A DNA stretch of 64,000 nucleotides from Paraburkholderia xenovorans LB400. Its GTDB lineage: Bacteria; Pseudomonadota; Gammaproteobacteria; Burkholderiales; Burkholderiaceae. How positions within the stretch are numbered: position 1 is the first letter of the stretch; the number at the start of each line of letters is the position of its first letter. The notes below the pieces were generated by a model. The model did not search any database, had not been told where the DNA came from, and was given only the letters and a program-made list of their open reading frames with translations. Of this stretch, positions 32,133-40,893 are shown one piece after another. The stretch is from the NCBI RefSeq assembly GCF_000013645.1, contig NC_007951.1, forward strand, positions 3,038,001 to 3,102,000. The letters run 5' to 3'. The translations under genes were made by a program, and so were the position numbers.

Positions 32133-34106
32133 GTGATCCGCTTTAACCAGTTCAGCCTCGCGCGCGGCACCAAGCCGCTCTTCGACAACACCACGTTCAC
32201 CCTCAACCCCGGCGAAAAGGCCGGTCTGGTGGGGGCGAACGGCGCGGGCAAGTCAACGCTGTTCGCCGTGCTGCGCGGCGAACTGCATGCGGACGGCGGC
32301 GATTTTTCAATTCCGCCCACCTGGCAGATCGCCCACGTCGCGCAGGAAACGCCCGCCGCGGACAAGACCGCCCTCGCCTACACGCTGGACGGCGACGCCG
32401 CGCTGCGTACGATCGAAGCGCGCATTGCCGCCGCCTCCGCCGCCCATGACGGCGCGGCCGAAGGTGAAGCGCACGCGGCCTTCGCCGACGCCGACGGCTA
32501 CACCGCGCCCGCGCGCGCCGAAGCGCTGTTGCTCGGCCTCGGCTTCACGCTCGAACAGACGCGCGAGCCGGTCAGCAGTTTTTCGGGCGGCTGGCGCATG
32601 CGGCTGAATCTCGCGCAGGCTCTGATGTGCCGCTCCGACCTGCTGCTGCTCGACGAACCGACCAACCACCTGGATCTCGACGCGATCGTCTGGCTCGAAG
32701 ACTGGCTGCACCGTTATCCGGGCACGCTGATCGTGATCTCGCACGACCGCGAATTCCTCGACTCGGTCTGCAATGTCACGCTGCATCTGGAGCAGCAGCA
32801 GATCAAGCGCTACGGCGGCAACTACTCGCAATTCGAAGTGCTGCGCGCGCAGCAGATCGCGCTGCAACAAAGCGCGTACGAAAAACAGCAGCGCACGGTC
32901 GAGCATTTGCAGAGCTATATCAACCGCTTCAAGGCGCAGGCCACCAAGGCGCGCCAGGCGCAAAGCCGCGTCAAGGCGCTGGAAAAGATGGAGCTGATCG
33001 CGCCGGCGCATGCGGCCTCGCCGTTCACGTTCGAGTTCCGCACCCCCGATTCCGCGCCGAATCCGATGATGGTGATGGAAGACGTGCGCTGCGGCTATCG
33101 CAGCGAGAGCGAACCGGGCGTCGAGATTCCCATCGTCGACCACGTCATGCTGTCGATCCAGAACGGTCAGCGCATCGGCCTGCTCGGCGCGAACGGCCAG
33201 GGCAAGTCCACGCTGATCAAGACGCTCGCCGGCACGCTCGAACCGCTCGGCGGCCACGTGCGGGAAGGCAAGGGGCTGCGCATCGGCTATTTCGCGCAAC
33301 ATCAGCTCGAAACACTGCGTCCGGAAGACACGCCGTTGCAGCACCTCGCGCGCCTCGCACCGGACACGCGCGAACAGGAATTGCGCGACTTCCTCGGCAG
33401 CTTCAATTTTTCCGGCGAGATGGCGACCTCGAAGATCGCGCCCTTCTCCGGCGGCGAAAAGGCCCGCCTCGCGCTCGCGCTGATCATCTGGCAAAAGCCA
33501 AACCTGCTGCTGCTCGACGAACCGACCAACCACCTGGATCTCGAAACGCGTCACGCGCTGACTATGGCGCTCGCGCAGTTCGAAGGCACGCTGATTCTGG
33601 TCTCGCACGACCGGCATCTGCTGCGTGCCACCACGGATCAATTCATGCTGGTCGCGAAACATCGGCTGCAGGAGTTCGACGGCGATCTCGACGACTACCG
33701 CGACTGGCTGCTGCAACACGCGGCCGAACAGCGCGCCGCGCTCAAGGCGGGCACGGCGTCGAACGGCGGCAATGGTGGTAATGGCGGCAGCGGCAGTGAC
33801 GGCGGCGCGGACAACGGCGTGAATCGCAAGGAACAGCGGCGCCTCGAAGCCGAAACGCGCCAGAAGCTCGCGCACCTGAAAAAGCCGCTGCAAAGCCGGA
33901 TCACGAAGATCGAAAAGGAAATGGACGCGCTCAACGCGGAGAAGACCACGCTCGATGCGTTCGTCGTCGATCCGGCGAGTTACGAGCCCGGGCAGAAAAG
34001 CAAACTGACGGAGGCGATCCGCCGTCAGGCAGATGTGAACGCGCGCCTCGAAGCGCTCGAAGCCGAGTGGCTCGAGGCGCACGAGGAACTCGAACAGATC
34101 GGCTAG
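32133..34106 (+). CDS. ABC-F family ATPase (YheS/Uup-like ribosome-associated)
   Basis: ABC-F proteins bind the ribosomal E site and relieve stalled or special translation states; they have no membrane domain. The 657-residue protein has two nucleotide-binding domains: Walker A GANGAGKST and GANGQGKST, signatures FSGGWRMRLNLAQALM and FSGGEKARLALALIIW, and two LLLLDEPTNHLDL Walker B motifs. Between them is the P-site tRNA-interaction linker, rich in Gln, Lys and Arg (QATKARQAQSRVKALEKMEL). After the second domain a Gly/Asn/Ser spacer (NGGNGGNGGSGSDGG) leads to a charged coiled coil ending EELEQIG. Start is GTG at 32133. The YheS subgroup is most likely; function beyond the family is inferred. 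Confidence 0.92.
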   Translation: MIRFNQFSLARGTKPLFDNTTFTLNPGEKAGLVGANGAGKSTLFAVLRGELHADGGDFSIPPTWQIAHVAQETPAADKTALAYTLDGDAALRTIEARIAAASAAHDGAAEGEAHAAFADADGYTAPARAEALLLGLGFTLEQTREPVSSFSGGWRMRLNLAQALMCRSDLLLLDEPTNHLDLDAIVWLEDWLHRYPGTLIVISHDREFLDSVCNVTLHLEQQQIKRYGGNYSQFEVLRAQQIALQQSAYEKQQRTVEHLQSYINRFKAQATKARQAQSRVKALEKMELIAPAHAASPFTFEFRTPDSAPNPMMVMEDVRCGYRSESEPGVEIPIVDHVMLSIQNGQRIGLLGANGQGKSTLIKTLAGTLEPLGGHVREGKGLRIGYFAQHQLETLRPEDTPLQHLARLAPDTREQELRDFLGSFNFSGEMATSKIAPFSGGEKARLALALIIWQKPNLLLLDEPTNHLDLETRHALTMALAQFEGTLILVSHDRHLLRATTDQFMLVAKHRLQEFDGDLDDYRDWLLQHAAEQRAALKAGTASNGGNGGNGGSGSDGGADNGVNRKEQRRLEAETRQKLAHLKKPLQSRITKIEKEMDALNAEKTTLDAFVVDPASYEPGQKSKLTEAIRRQADVNARLEALEAEWLEAHEELEQIG

Positions 34107-34152
34107 CGGCACGCTGTTTCAGGTCCGCGCCGGCATCGACGAGAGGTTGGCC

Positions 34153-35286
34153 TTGTCTTCTGCGACATCATCCGTCTCAACGCCTGCATCATCGGCCGTT
34201 TCATCGGCCACCCCGGCGCCGCCCGCGCTGCAAGGGCTGCGTGTGCTCGACCTGACGCGCCTGCTGCCGGGCCCGGTTGCCGCCTTGCGGCTTGCCGAGC
34301 TGGGCGCCGACGTGCTGAAGATCGAAGCGCCCGGCGCCGGCGACCCCACCCGCACGATGATGCAATCGTCGAGCGACCGCGTGGCCGGCCGGCCCGGCGC
34401 GTTTTACCGGCTGGTGAATCGCGGCAAGCGCGAAACGCGCCTCGACCTCAAATCCGAAGCGGGACGCAACGTGCTGTGCGCGCTCGCCGCCGAAGCGGAC
34501 GTGCTGATCGAGAGTTTCCGGCCCGGCGTGATGGAGCGGCTCGGCATCGGCTACGAAACGTTGCACGCCATCAATCCCCGGCTGGTCTATTGCGCGATCA
34601 GCGGATATGGTGCGAGCGGGCCGTTCGTCGAGCATGCCGGCCACGATCTCAACTACATCGGCTACGCGGGCGTGCTCGATCAACTGGCGGGCCGCGACGG
34701 CGCGCCGATCCTGCCGAATTTCCAGATCGCCGACCTGCTCGGCGGCGCCCTGAGCGCGGTCACGCAGATTCTCGCGGCGTTATGGCATGTGTCGCGCGGC
34801 GGCGAAGGCCGCTTCGTCGACGTGTCCATGACGCATGTCACCTACGCGCACAACGTCGTGGCGCAGGTCGCGCTCGCCAACGACGGCGCGGCGCCCATCG
34901 TCGGCGGCAGTCTGCTGAATGGCGGCGTGCCCTGCTACAACCTCTACCGCACGCTCGATAACCGCTGGCTCGCGGTCGGCGCGCTCGAACTGAAGTTCTG
35001 GGAAACGCTCTGCATGGCGCTCGACCGGCCCGAATGGGCCACGCGCCACTGGAGCCTCGGCCAGGCCATCGGCGGCCCGGATGCCGCCGCGCTCACGCAG
35101 GAACTCGCCGACGTGATCGGCAAGCGTGCGCTGGAAGAATGGGTTGCGATGCTGGAGCCGCTCGACTGCTGCGTCTCGCCGGTGCTCACGCCGGCCGAGG
35201 CGGCGCGGCATCCGCTGTTCAATCCGCAGGCTGATGAAGCGGCGAATGTGAGTGGCGAAGACGGGGAAGAGCGGTCGATCCGGTAA
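34153..35286 (+). CDS. CaiB/BaiF family enzyme, alpha-methylacyl-CoA racemase-like
   Basis: The protein (377 residues) belongs to the class III CoA-transferase fold. Opening LQGLRVLDLTRLLPGPVAAL and the AELGADVLKIEAPGAGDPTR segment are typical. Residues His164 (in AGHDLNY), Asp194 (in QIADLLGG) and Glu279 (in ALELKFW) sit at the same spacing (30 and 85) as the catalytic His126, Asp156 and Glu241 of mycobacterial alpha-methylacyl-CoA racemase. That favours racemisation of 2-methyl-branched acyl-CoAs over CoA transfer. Two TTG codons (34147, 34153) can start it; the second is 6 bp from GAGAGG and is preferred. The Ser/Ala-rich first 25 residues are atypical. It follows the ABC-F gene by 46 bp. 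Confidence 0.85.
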   Translation: MSSATSSVSTPASSAVSSATPAPPALQGLRVLDLTRLLPGPVAALRLAELGADVLKIEAPGAGDPTRTMMQSSSDRVAGRPGAFYRLVNRGKRETRLDLKSEAGRNVLCALAAEADVLIESFRPGVMERLGIGYETLHAINPRLVYCAISGYGASGPFVEHAGHDLNYIGYAGVLDQLAGRDGAPILPNFQIADLLGGALSAVTQILAALWHVSRGGEGRFVDVSMTHVTYAHNVVAQVALANDGAAPIVGGSLLNGGVPCYNLYRTLDNRWLAVGALELKFWETLCMALDRPEWATRHWSLGQAIGGPDAAALTQELADVIGKRALEEWVAMLEPLDCCVSPVLTPAEAARHPLFNPQADEAANVSGEDGEERSIR

Positions 35287-35433
35287 CGTGGGGGTATGTG
35301 CGCCGCGGGTGCGATCAAGTTTGGGGCGGCAAGGCAAATCGGCAGTCAATCCGCGCGGCGTGTTCGTCTCAGTTCGTCTCGCAACGAGGTCCGCCCAATA
35401 CTTTCCGCAGCGGCCCACCCCGCCCCAACAACC

Positions 35434-35712
35434 TCAGCGCCGCGCCACCGTCTGCCGCGGCAAGGTCTGACGCGGCGTCTTTTCATCGTCGTACAGCATG
35501 TGCTTGCGGCCTTCCACATGACGGTCGATGGTCGCACGGACTTCGGCGGCAGTGGCGTCTTCGGCCACCACCCGCCGTGAAATCTGCCCCGCCGTGTCGA
35601 TCCACTCGACGATCCGGCAGGCACCGCCCCACGGCTGGCGAATGGGCGCGGAGACGCGGCAGCCGCGCACGTGTATCGGCCGCTCGGCTACGGTTTCATA
35701 TGACTGTTTCAA
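35434..35712 (-). CDS. DUF2866 domain protein
   Basis: A 92-residue protein with the body VRGCRVSAPIRQPWGGACRI, VEWIDTAGQISRRVVAED and ATAAEVRATIDRHVEGRKHM, which I recognise as the DUF2866 family confined largely to Burkholderiaceae. The function is unknown. It has no signal peptide or membrane helix, and the C terminus is basic. It stands alone on the minus strand, convergent with the racemase-like gene and 143 bp downstream of radA. Confidence 0.75.
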   Translation of the reverse strand: MKQSYETVAERPIHVRGCRVSAPIRQPWGGACRIVEWIDTAGQISRRVVAEDATAAEVRATIDRHVEGRKHMLYDDEKTPRQTLPRQTVARR

Positions 35713-35855
35713 GGCGCGATCCTTTTTCGGGCATCAGAAGGGATGCAGACCCTTGCAGCTTAGGAAAAAGGAATGTCGGGTAGGTTACAGCCAATATGGA
35801 GATATTTACCGGCCATTACGGAGCAGCAGGCGCCCCGAAGCGCCCGAAGCCCCGT

Positions 35856-37232
35856 CTATTCGAGCGTGCGGACCCGGTCGATCGCCTGTTCGATCCGCTC
35901 GACCGCAACGACCTGTAAGCCTTCTATCGGCTGCTTCGGCGCATTGGCCCTGGGAATCACCGCGACGGAAAAGCCCAGTTTGGCGGCTTCTTTCAGACGC
36001 TCCTGACCGCGCGGCGACGGCCGGATTTCGCCGGCGAGACCCACCTCTCCGAACACCACCAGGCCCTTGGGCAGCGGCTTGTTGCGCATGGACGAATGGA
36101 TCGCGAGCAGCACGGCGAGGTCGGCGGCGGGTTCGGTGATCTTCACTCCGCCCACGGCGTTCAGGAACACGTCCTGATCGAAACAGGCAATACCGGCGTG
36201 ACGGTGCAGCACCGCCAGCAGCATCGCGAGCCGGTTCTGTTCGAGACCGACCGCAAGGCGCCGCGGATTCGGCGCGTTGGCGGCGTCCACGAGCGCCTGC
36301 ACTTCGACCAGCAGCGGCCGCGTGCCCTCCTGCGTCACCAGCACGCACGAACCCGCCACCGACTGCTCGTGCTGCGACAGAAACAGCGCCGACGGATTGG
36401 CCACGCCGCGCAAGCCGCGCTCGGTCATGGCGAACACGCCGAGTTCGTTGACCGCGCCGAAGCGGTTCTTGATCGCGCGCACCAGACGGTACGACGAATG
36501 CGTATCGCCCTCGAAGTACAACACCGTGTCGACGATGTGTTCAAGCACGCGCGGCCCCGCCAGCGCACCTTCCTTGGTCACGTGCCCGACCATGATGATG
36601 GTGGTGCCCGACTGCTTGGCGATCCGCGTGAGTTGCGCCGCGCACTCGCGCACCTGGGCGACCGAGCCCGGCGCGGAAGTCAGCGCGTCGGAATAGACCG
36701 TCTGGATCGAGTCGATCACCGCGACGTCCGGTCGCTGCTCGGCGATCGTCGCCTGAATTTTTTCGAGCTGGATTTCCGCCAGCAGTTGCAGCTCGCTCGC
36801 CCTCGAACCCGGTTCCAGCAGTGAAAGTCGTTGCGCGCGCAACGCAATCTGCGCGGCGGATTCTTCGCCGCTGATATAGAGCGCGCGTTTGTCGGCGGCG
36901 ATTTCCGCGAGCGATTGCAGCAGCAGCGTCGATTTGCCGATGCCCGGATCACCGCCGATCAGCACCACGCCGCCCGGCACCAGACCGCCGCCCAGCACGC
37001 GGTCGAATTCGCTCACGCCGGTGGTGAAGCGCGGCACGTCGGACGCTTCGATATCGGCGAGTCGGCGCACCGGCGCGCTCTTTGCGAGCGACTGGAAGCG
37101 GTGCGTGGACGGCGCTTCCGCCACCGACTCGACCAGCGTGTTCCACGCATTGCACGAAGGGCACTGACCGGCCCATTTCGGCGATTGCCCGCCGCATTCA
37201 CTACAGATGTACACCGTCTTGGGTTTAGCCAC
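35856..37232 (-). CDS. radA: DNA repair protein RadA
   Basis: RadA is a RecA-like helicase that drives branch migration of recombination intermediates. The 458-residue protein starts with a four-cysteine zinc finger (Cys10, Cys13, Cys24, Cys27 in YICSECGGQSPKWAGQCPSC). It then has the Walker A motif GGDPGIGKST, the KNRFGAVNELGVF motif specific to RadA, and a C-terminal Lon-protease-like domain (LPKGLVVFGEVGLAGEIRPS) that lacks protease function. All parts are intact. It is on the same strand as alr, 132 bp downstream of it. Confidence 0.97.
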   Translation of the reverse strand: MAKPKTVYICSECGGQSPKWAGQCPSCNAWNTLVESVAEAPSTHRFQSLAKSAPVRRLADIEASDVPRFTTGVSEFDRVLGGGLVPGGVVLIGGDPGIGKSTLLLQSLAEIAADKRALYISGEESAAQIALRAQRLSLLEPGSRASELQLLAEIQLEKIQATIAEQRPDVAVIDSIQTVYSDALTSAPGSVAQVRECAAQLTRIAKQSGTTIIMVGHVTKEGALAGPRVLEHIVDTVLYFEGDTHSSYRLVRAIKNRFGAVNELGVFAMTERGLRGVANPSALFLSQHEQSVAGSCVLVTQEGTRPLLVEVQALVDAANAPNPRRLAVGLEQNRLAMLLAVLHRHAGIACFDQDVFLNAVGGVKITEPAADLAVLLAIHSSMRNKPLPKGLVVFGEVGLAGEIRPSPRGQERLKEAAKLGFSVAVIPRANAPKQPIEGLQVVAVERIEQAIDRVRTLE

Positions 37233-37364
37233 GCGCTCGTTGCCTGAGTTGCTGTTCTTTGGATTGAAACATTGAAACGGCCGACGGGCGATCCGTTGGC
37301 CGCAGTGCCGCCCTGCCTTGTCCCGCCCTTACCCTCGCCCTTACCCGCGCGCTTACTCCTCGCC

Positions 37365-38435
37365 TTACTCCGCGCGCATAGGCACGCGCGGCGCCACGGC
37401 GCACATCAGCTCATAGCCGATGGTGCCGCAGGCCTGCGCGACGTCGTCGATCGGCAGCGCGTTGCCCCACAGTTCGACGCGCGAGCCGACGTTGGCGGTA
37501 GGAATCGGCGTCAGGTCCACGGTGAGCATGTCCATTGAGACGCGCCCGACGATCCGCGTGCGCACGCCCTCGACGATCACCGGCGTGCCTTCCGGCGCGA
37601 CGCGCGGATAGCCGTCCGCGTAGCCGCACGCCACCACGCCGATGCGCATCGAGCCGCGCGCCTTGAACGACGAACCGTAGCCGACCGTATGGCCTTCGTG
37701 GAGCGTTTGCACGGCGATCAGTTCCGAGGCGAACGTCATGGCCGGCTGCAAACCCGTGCCTTCGATCGCGGCCGTCACGCCGGACGGCGACGCGCCGTAC
37801 AGGATGATGCCCGGGCGCACCCAGTCGAAGTGCGTGGCAGGATGCCACAGCGTGGCCGCTGAATTGGCGAGGCTGCGCGCGCCGGCAATGCCCTGCGCGC
37901 CGCGCTCGAATGCCTCCACCTGGTAGTCGACACCGCGGTCGCCGTCGGCGTCCGAGAAATGGGTCATCAAGGTGATCTGGCCGACGCCCTGGGCAGCGCG
38001 CGCCCGCTCCCACGCGGCGCGGAACTTCTCCGGCGTGTAACCGAGACGGTTCATGCCGGTGTTCATCTTCAACTGGATGTTGACCGGTTTGGACAGGCGC
38101 GCCATTTCCAGCATGCGCAGTTGCTCGTCCGAATGCAGCGCGGTGGTCAGGCTGTAGCGGTCGATCACGTCGATATCGGTCGGGCGGAAAAAGCCTTCGA
38201 GCAGAAGAATTGGCCCGGCCCAGCCCAGTTCACGCAACTTCACGGCTTCTTCCAGGTCCAGCAACCCGAAGCCGTCGGTTGCGCGCAAGCCCGGAAAAAC
38301 GCGCGCAAGACCGTGCCCGTAAGCATTGGCCTTGACGACGGCCCAGATTTTGGATTTCGGTGCGTAACGCCGGGCGACGGCGAGATTATTGGCGAGAGCG
38401 GAGGTGTGGATCGTGGCTGAAAGGGGGCGCGGCAT
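37365..38435 (-). CDS. alr: Alanine racemase
   Basis: Alr interconverts L- and D-alanine to supply D-Ala for peptidoglycan. The 356-residue protein has the PLP-binding lysine 35 in [12 protein letters not shown], the fold-type III barrel with [15 protein letters not shown], and the C-terminal domain with the second catalytic base (tyrosine) in [20 protein letters not shown]. The motif [14 protein letters not shown] is also typical. It could be the biosynthetic (Alr) or catabolic (DadX) isoform; the absence of a nearby dadA favours Alr. It diverges from lplT. Confidence 0.95.
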   Translation of the reverse strand: MPRPLSATIHTSALANNLAVARRYAPKSKIWAVVKANAYGHGLARVFPGLRATDGFGLLDLEEAVKLRELGWAGPILLLEGFFRPTDIDVIDRYSLTTALHSDEQLRMLEMARLSKPVNIQLKMNTGMNRLGYTPEKFRAAWERARAAQGVGQITLMTHFSDADGDRGVDYQVEAFERGAQGIAGARSLANSAATLWHPATHFDWVRPGIILYGASPSGVTAAIEGTGLQPAMTFASELIAVQTLHEGHTVGYGSSFKARGSMRIGVVACGYADGYPRVAPEGTPVIVEGVRTRIVGRVSMDMLTVDLTPIPTANVGSRVELWGNALPIDDVAQACGTIGYELMCAVAPRVPMRAE

Positions 38436-38653
38436 GAGATATTTTCGTAAAGACGCTTGCGAATCAGCGGCTTACAGGGCGTTTTCAGAGCCAGGTAGCC
38501 CGCTGGGCGGTGCGATCAAGGATTTTGCTAGTCCGAATCCAGCTATTTTCGTGATATAAAGCCGTGCGCACAACCCATTTCGAACGGTATAAGCCCGGAC
38601 GCTCAATCAGCGGCCGGGGCGGACAGACCGCAGCGAGGACAGCATCGCATCAG

Positions 38654-39961
38654 ATGAAAAAAGGTTTTTACACCATCATGGCCGCGCAGTTTTTTTCGTC
38701 GCTGGCCGACAATGCGCTTCTGATCGCCGCTATCGCACTGCTGAAAGATCTTCACGCCCCGAACTGGATGACGCCGCTGCTCAAGTTGTTCTTTGTGCTG
38801 TCGTACGTCGTTCTTGCCGCCTTCGTGGGCGCCTTCGCCGACTCCCGTCCGAAAGGACGCGTGATGTTCGTCACCAACACCATCAAGGTGGTCGGCTGCA
38901 TCACCATGCTGGTCGGCGCGCATCCGCTAATTGCGTATGGCATCGTGGGGTTCGGCGCGGCGGCCTATTCGCCCGCCAAATACGGCATTCTCACCGAGCT
39001 GCTGCCGCCTGACCGGCTGGTCGCCGCGAACGGCTGGATCGAAGGCACCACCGTCGGCTCGATCATTCTCGGCACCGTGCTCGGCGGAGCGCTCATCAGC
39101 CCGCACATCGCCGCGCCAATCCTGCGGCAGCACATTCCCACCGTCAACACACCCGCCGAGGCGGCGATGCTGGTCATCATGGCCATCTACGTCATTGCCG
39201 CGCTGTTCAATCTGCGCATTCCCGACACCGGCGCCCGCTATCCGAAACAGGAACGCGGCCCGATCAAGCTCGTCACCGATTTCGCCGACTGTTTTCTCGT
39301 GCTGTGGCGCGACAAGCTCGGCCAGATTTCGCTCGCCGTCACCACGCTGTTCTGGGGCGCCGGCGCAACGCTGCAATTCATCGTGCTGAAGTGGGCCGAG
39401 GTGTCGCTCAACATGTCGCTCTCCGAGGCCGCGATCCTGCAGGCGGTGGTCGCCGTGGGCGTGGCGGCCGGCGCGATTTTCGCGGCCTCGCGCGTACCGT
39501 TGAAGAAGTCGCTCTCGGTGCTGCCGGTCGGCATCATGATGGGCATCGCCGTGATGCTCATGGCGTTCTACACGCGCGACCTGTTCCCTGCCCATTGGGG
39601 CCTCTATTTCGGCCGCATGCATGTGCCGGGCTATCTGATCGTCGCGTACATTTTCCTGATGATCGTCGGCGGCCTGTCGGGCTTTTTCGTCGTGCCGATG
39701 AACGCGCTGCTGCAGCATCGCGGGCACGTGCTGCTGTCGGCGGGTCACTCGATCGCCGTGCAGAACTTCAACGAAAACCTGTCCGTGCTCGTCATGCTGT
39801 GCCTGTATGCCGTGCTCGTGTGGCTCGACGTGCCGGTCACGGCGGTGATCGTGCTGTTCGGCACCTTCGTCTGCGTGATGATGTGGTTCGTCATGCGGCG
39901 TCACCAGGCCAACCAGCGCGCGTTCGACTCGGTCGCGCTGATCGGCGAAGTCAAGCACTGA
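38654..39961 (+). CDS. lplT: Lysophospholipid transporter LplT (major facilitator)
   Basis: LplT flips lysophospholipids across the inner membrane for re-acylation. The 435-residue protein is an MFS transporter with about twelve helices; it starts MKKGFYTIMAAQFFSSLADN, followed by ALLIAAIALLKDLHAPNWMT, closely resembling LplT. The first loop contains FADSRPKGRVMF, an MFS motif A variant. In enterobacteria it is next to the acyltransferase gene aas, which is absent here. The ATG at 38654 is chosen over one 30 codons upstream because the extra residues are hydrophilic and unlike the family. A TATAAA box lies about 100 bp upstream. Confidence 0.93.
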   Translation: MKKGFYTIMAAQFFSSLADNALLIAAIALLKDLHAPNWMTPLLKLFFVLSYVVLAAFVGAFADSRPKGRVMFVTNTIKVVGCITMLVGAHPLIAYGIVGFGAAAYSPAKYGILTELLPPDRLVAANGWIEGTTVGSIILGTVLGGALISPHIAAPILRQHIPTVNTPAEAAMLVIMAIYVIAALFNLRIPDTGARYPKQERGPIKLVTDFADCFLVLWRDKLGQISLAVTTLFWGAGATLQFIVLKWAEVSLNMSLSEAAILQAVVAVGVAAGAIFAASRVPLKKSLSVLPVGIMMGIAVMLMAFYTRDLFPAHWGLYFGRMHVPGYLIVAYIFLMIVGGLSGFFVVPMNALLQHRGHVLLSAGHSIAVQNFNENLSVLVMLCLYAVLVWLDVPVTAVIVLFGTFVCVMMWFVMRRHQANQRAFDSVALIGEVKH

Positions 39962-40019
39962 TCCGCAGCGGGTTTCGGCTCGCGCCGGTGCCCGCGCCTT
40001 CTTTCCTCCTCGCTTTGCC

Positions 40020-40826
40020 ATGACTCAACCGATTCCCAATGTGCTGACGATCGCCGGCTCCGATTCCGGCGGCGGCGCCGGCATTCAGGCCGACCTGAAG
40101 GCTTTCTCGGCGCTCGGCGCGTATGGTGCGAGTGTCATCACCGCGCTCACCGCGCAGAACACGCGCGGCGTCACCGCGATTCACGCGCCGGACCCCGGCT
40201 TCGTCACCGCGCAACTCGACGCGGTGTTCGACGACATCCGCATCGACGCGGTGAAGATCGGCATGCTGGCGAATGCGCCGATCGCCCGCGCGGTGGCCGA
40301 CGCGCTGCGCCGGCACAAGCCGAAGCACGTCGTGCTCGACACGGTGATGATTTCGAAGAGCAACCATGCGTTGCTGCTGCCGGACGCGGTCGCGGCGGTG
40401 CGCGACGAATTGCTGCCGCTCGCCGATCTGCTCACGCCCAACCTGCCGGAAGCCGCCGCGTTGCTCGGCGTGCAAGCCGCGACCGATGAAGCCGGCATGG
40501 TCGAGCAAGGCGAAGCGCTGCGCGCGCTCGGCGCCCGCGCGGTGCTGATGAAAGGCGGCCATCTGAGCGCGGCGGACAGTCCGGACTGGCTGGTGCAGGA
40601 GAGCGGCGCGCTGCGTCTGGGCGGCCCGCGTGTGCCGGTGAAGAATACGCACGGGACGGGTTGCACGTTGTCGTCGGCGATCGCGGCGCTGATTCCGCAA
40701 CGTGGCGACCTGGCAAGCGCCGTCGCCGATGCGAAGCAGTATCTGACCGGCGCGCTGCAAGCGAGCGATCGACTCGACGTCGGTAGCGGCGTCGGGCCGG
40801 TGCATCATTTCTATCGGTGGTGGTGA
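40020..40826 (+). CDS. thiD: Hydroxymethylpyrimidine/phosphomethylpyrimidine kinase
   Basis: ThiD phosphorylates HMP and HMP-phosphate for thiamine synthesis. The 268-residue ribokinase-fold protein has the N-terminal NVLTIAGSDSGGGAGIQADL, VDAVKIGMLANAPIARAVAD and the C-terminal catalytic motif KNTHGTGCTLSSAIAALIP with the anion-hole glycines and catalytic cysteine region. It follows lplT by 58 bp on the same strand. No TPP riboswitch is seen upstream, so it is not obviously under thiamine control here. Confidence 0.96.
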   Translation: MTQPIPNVLTIAGSDSGGGAGIQADLKAFSALGAYGASVITALTAQNTRGVTAIHAPDPGFVTAQLDAVFDDIRIDAVKIGMLANAPIARAVADALRRHKPKHVVLDTVMISKSNHALLLPDAVAAVRDELLPLADLLTPNLPEAAALLGVQAATDEAGMVEQGEALRALGARAVLMKGGHLSAADSPDWLVQESGALRLGGPRVPVKNTHGTGCTLSSAIAALIPQRGDLASAVADAKQYLTGALQASDRLDVGSGVGPVHHFYRWW

Positions 40827-40849
40827 GGGGCGTCGTGCGCGGGAATTGA

Positions 40850-40883
40850 CCGGCCGGGTCGGCCGGCTTACGCGTTTTTTCAC
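40850..40883 (+). terminator. Weak terminator-like hairpin after thiD
   Basis: A short stem CCGGCC/GGCCGG (40850-40855 and 40861-40866) is followed after 8 bp by six T. It lies in the 67-bp gap between thiD and the convergent DUF1853 gene. The stem is only 6 bp. Confidence 0.35.
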
Positions 40884-40893
40884 TTAACCGCGG

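Noticed and set aside
39962..40019. TPP riboswitch before thiD
   Set aside because: Only 58 bp separate lplT and thiD and none of the conserved THI-box bases are seen.
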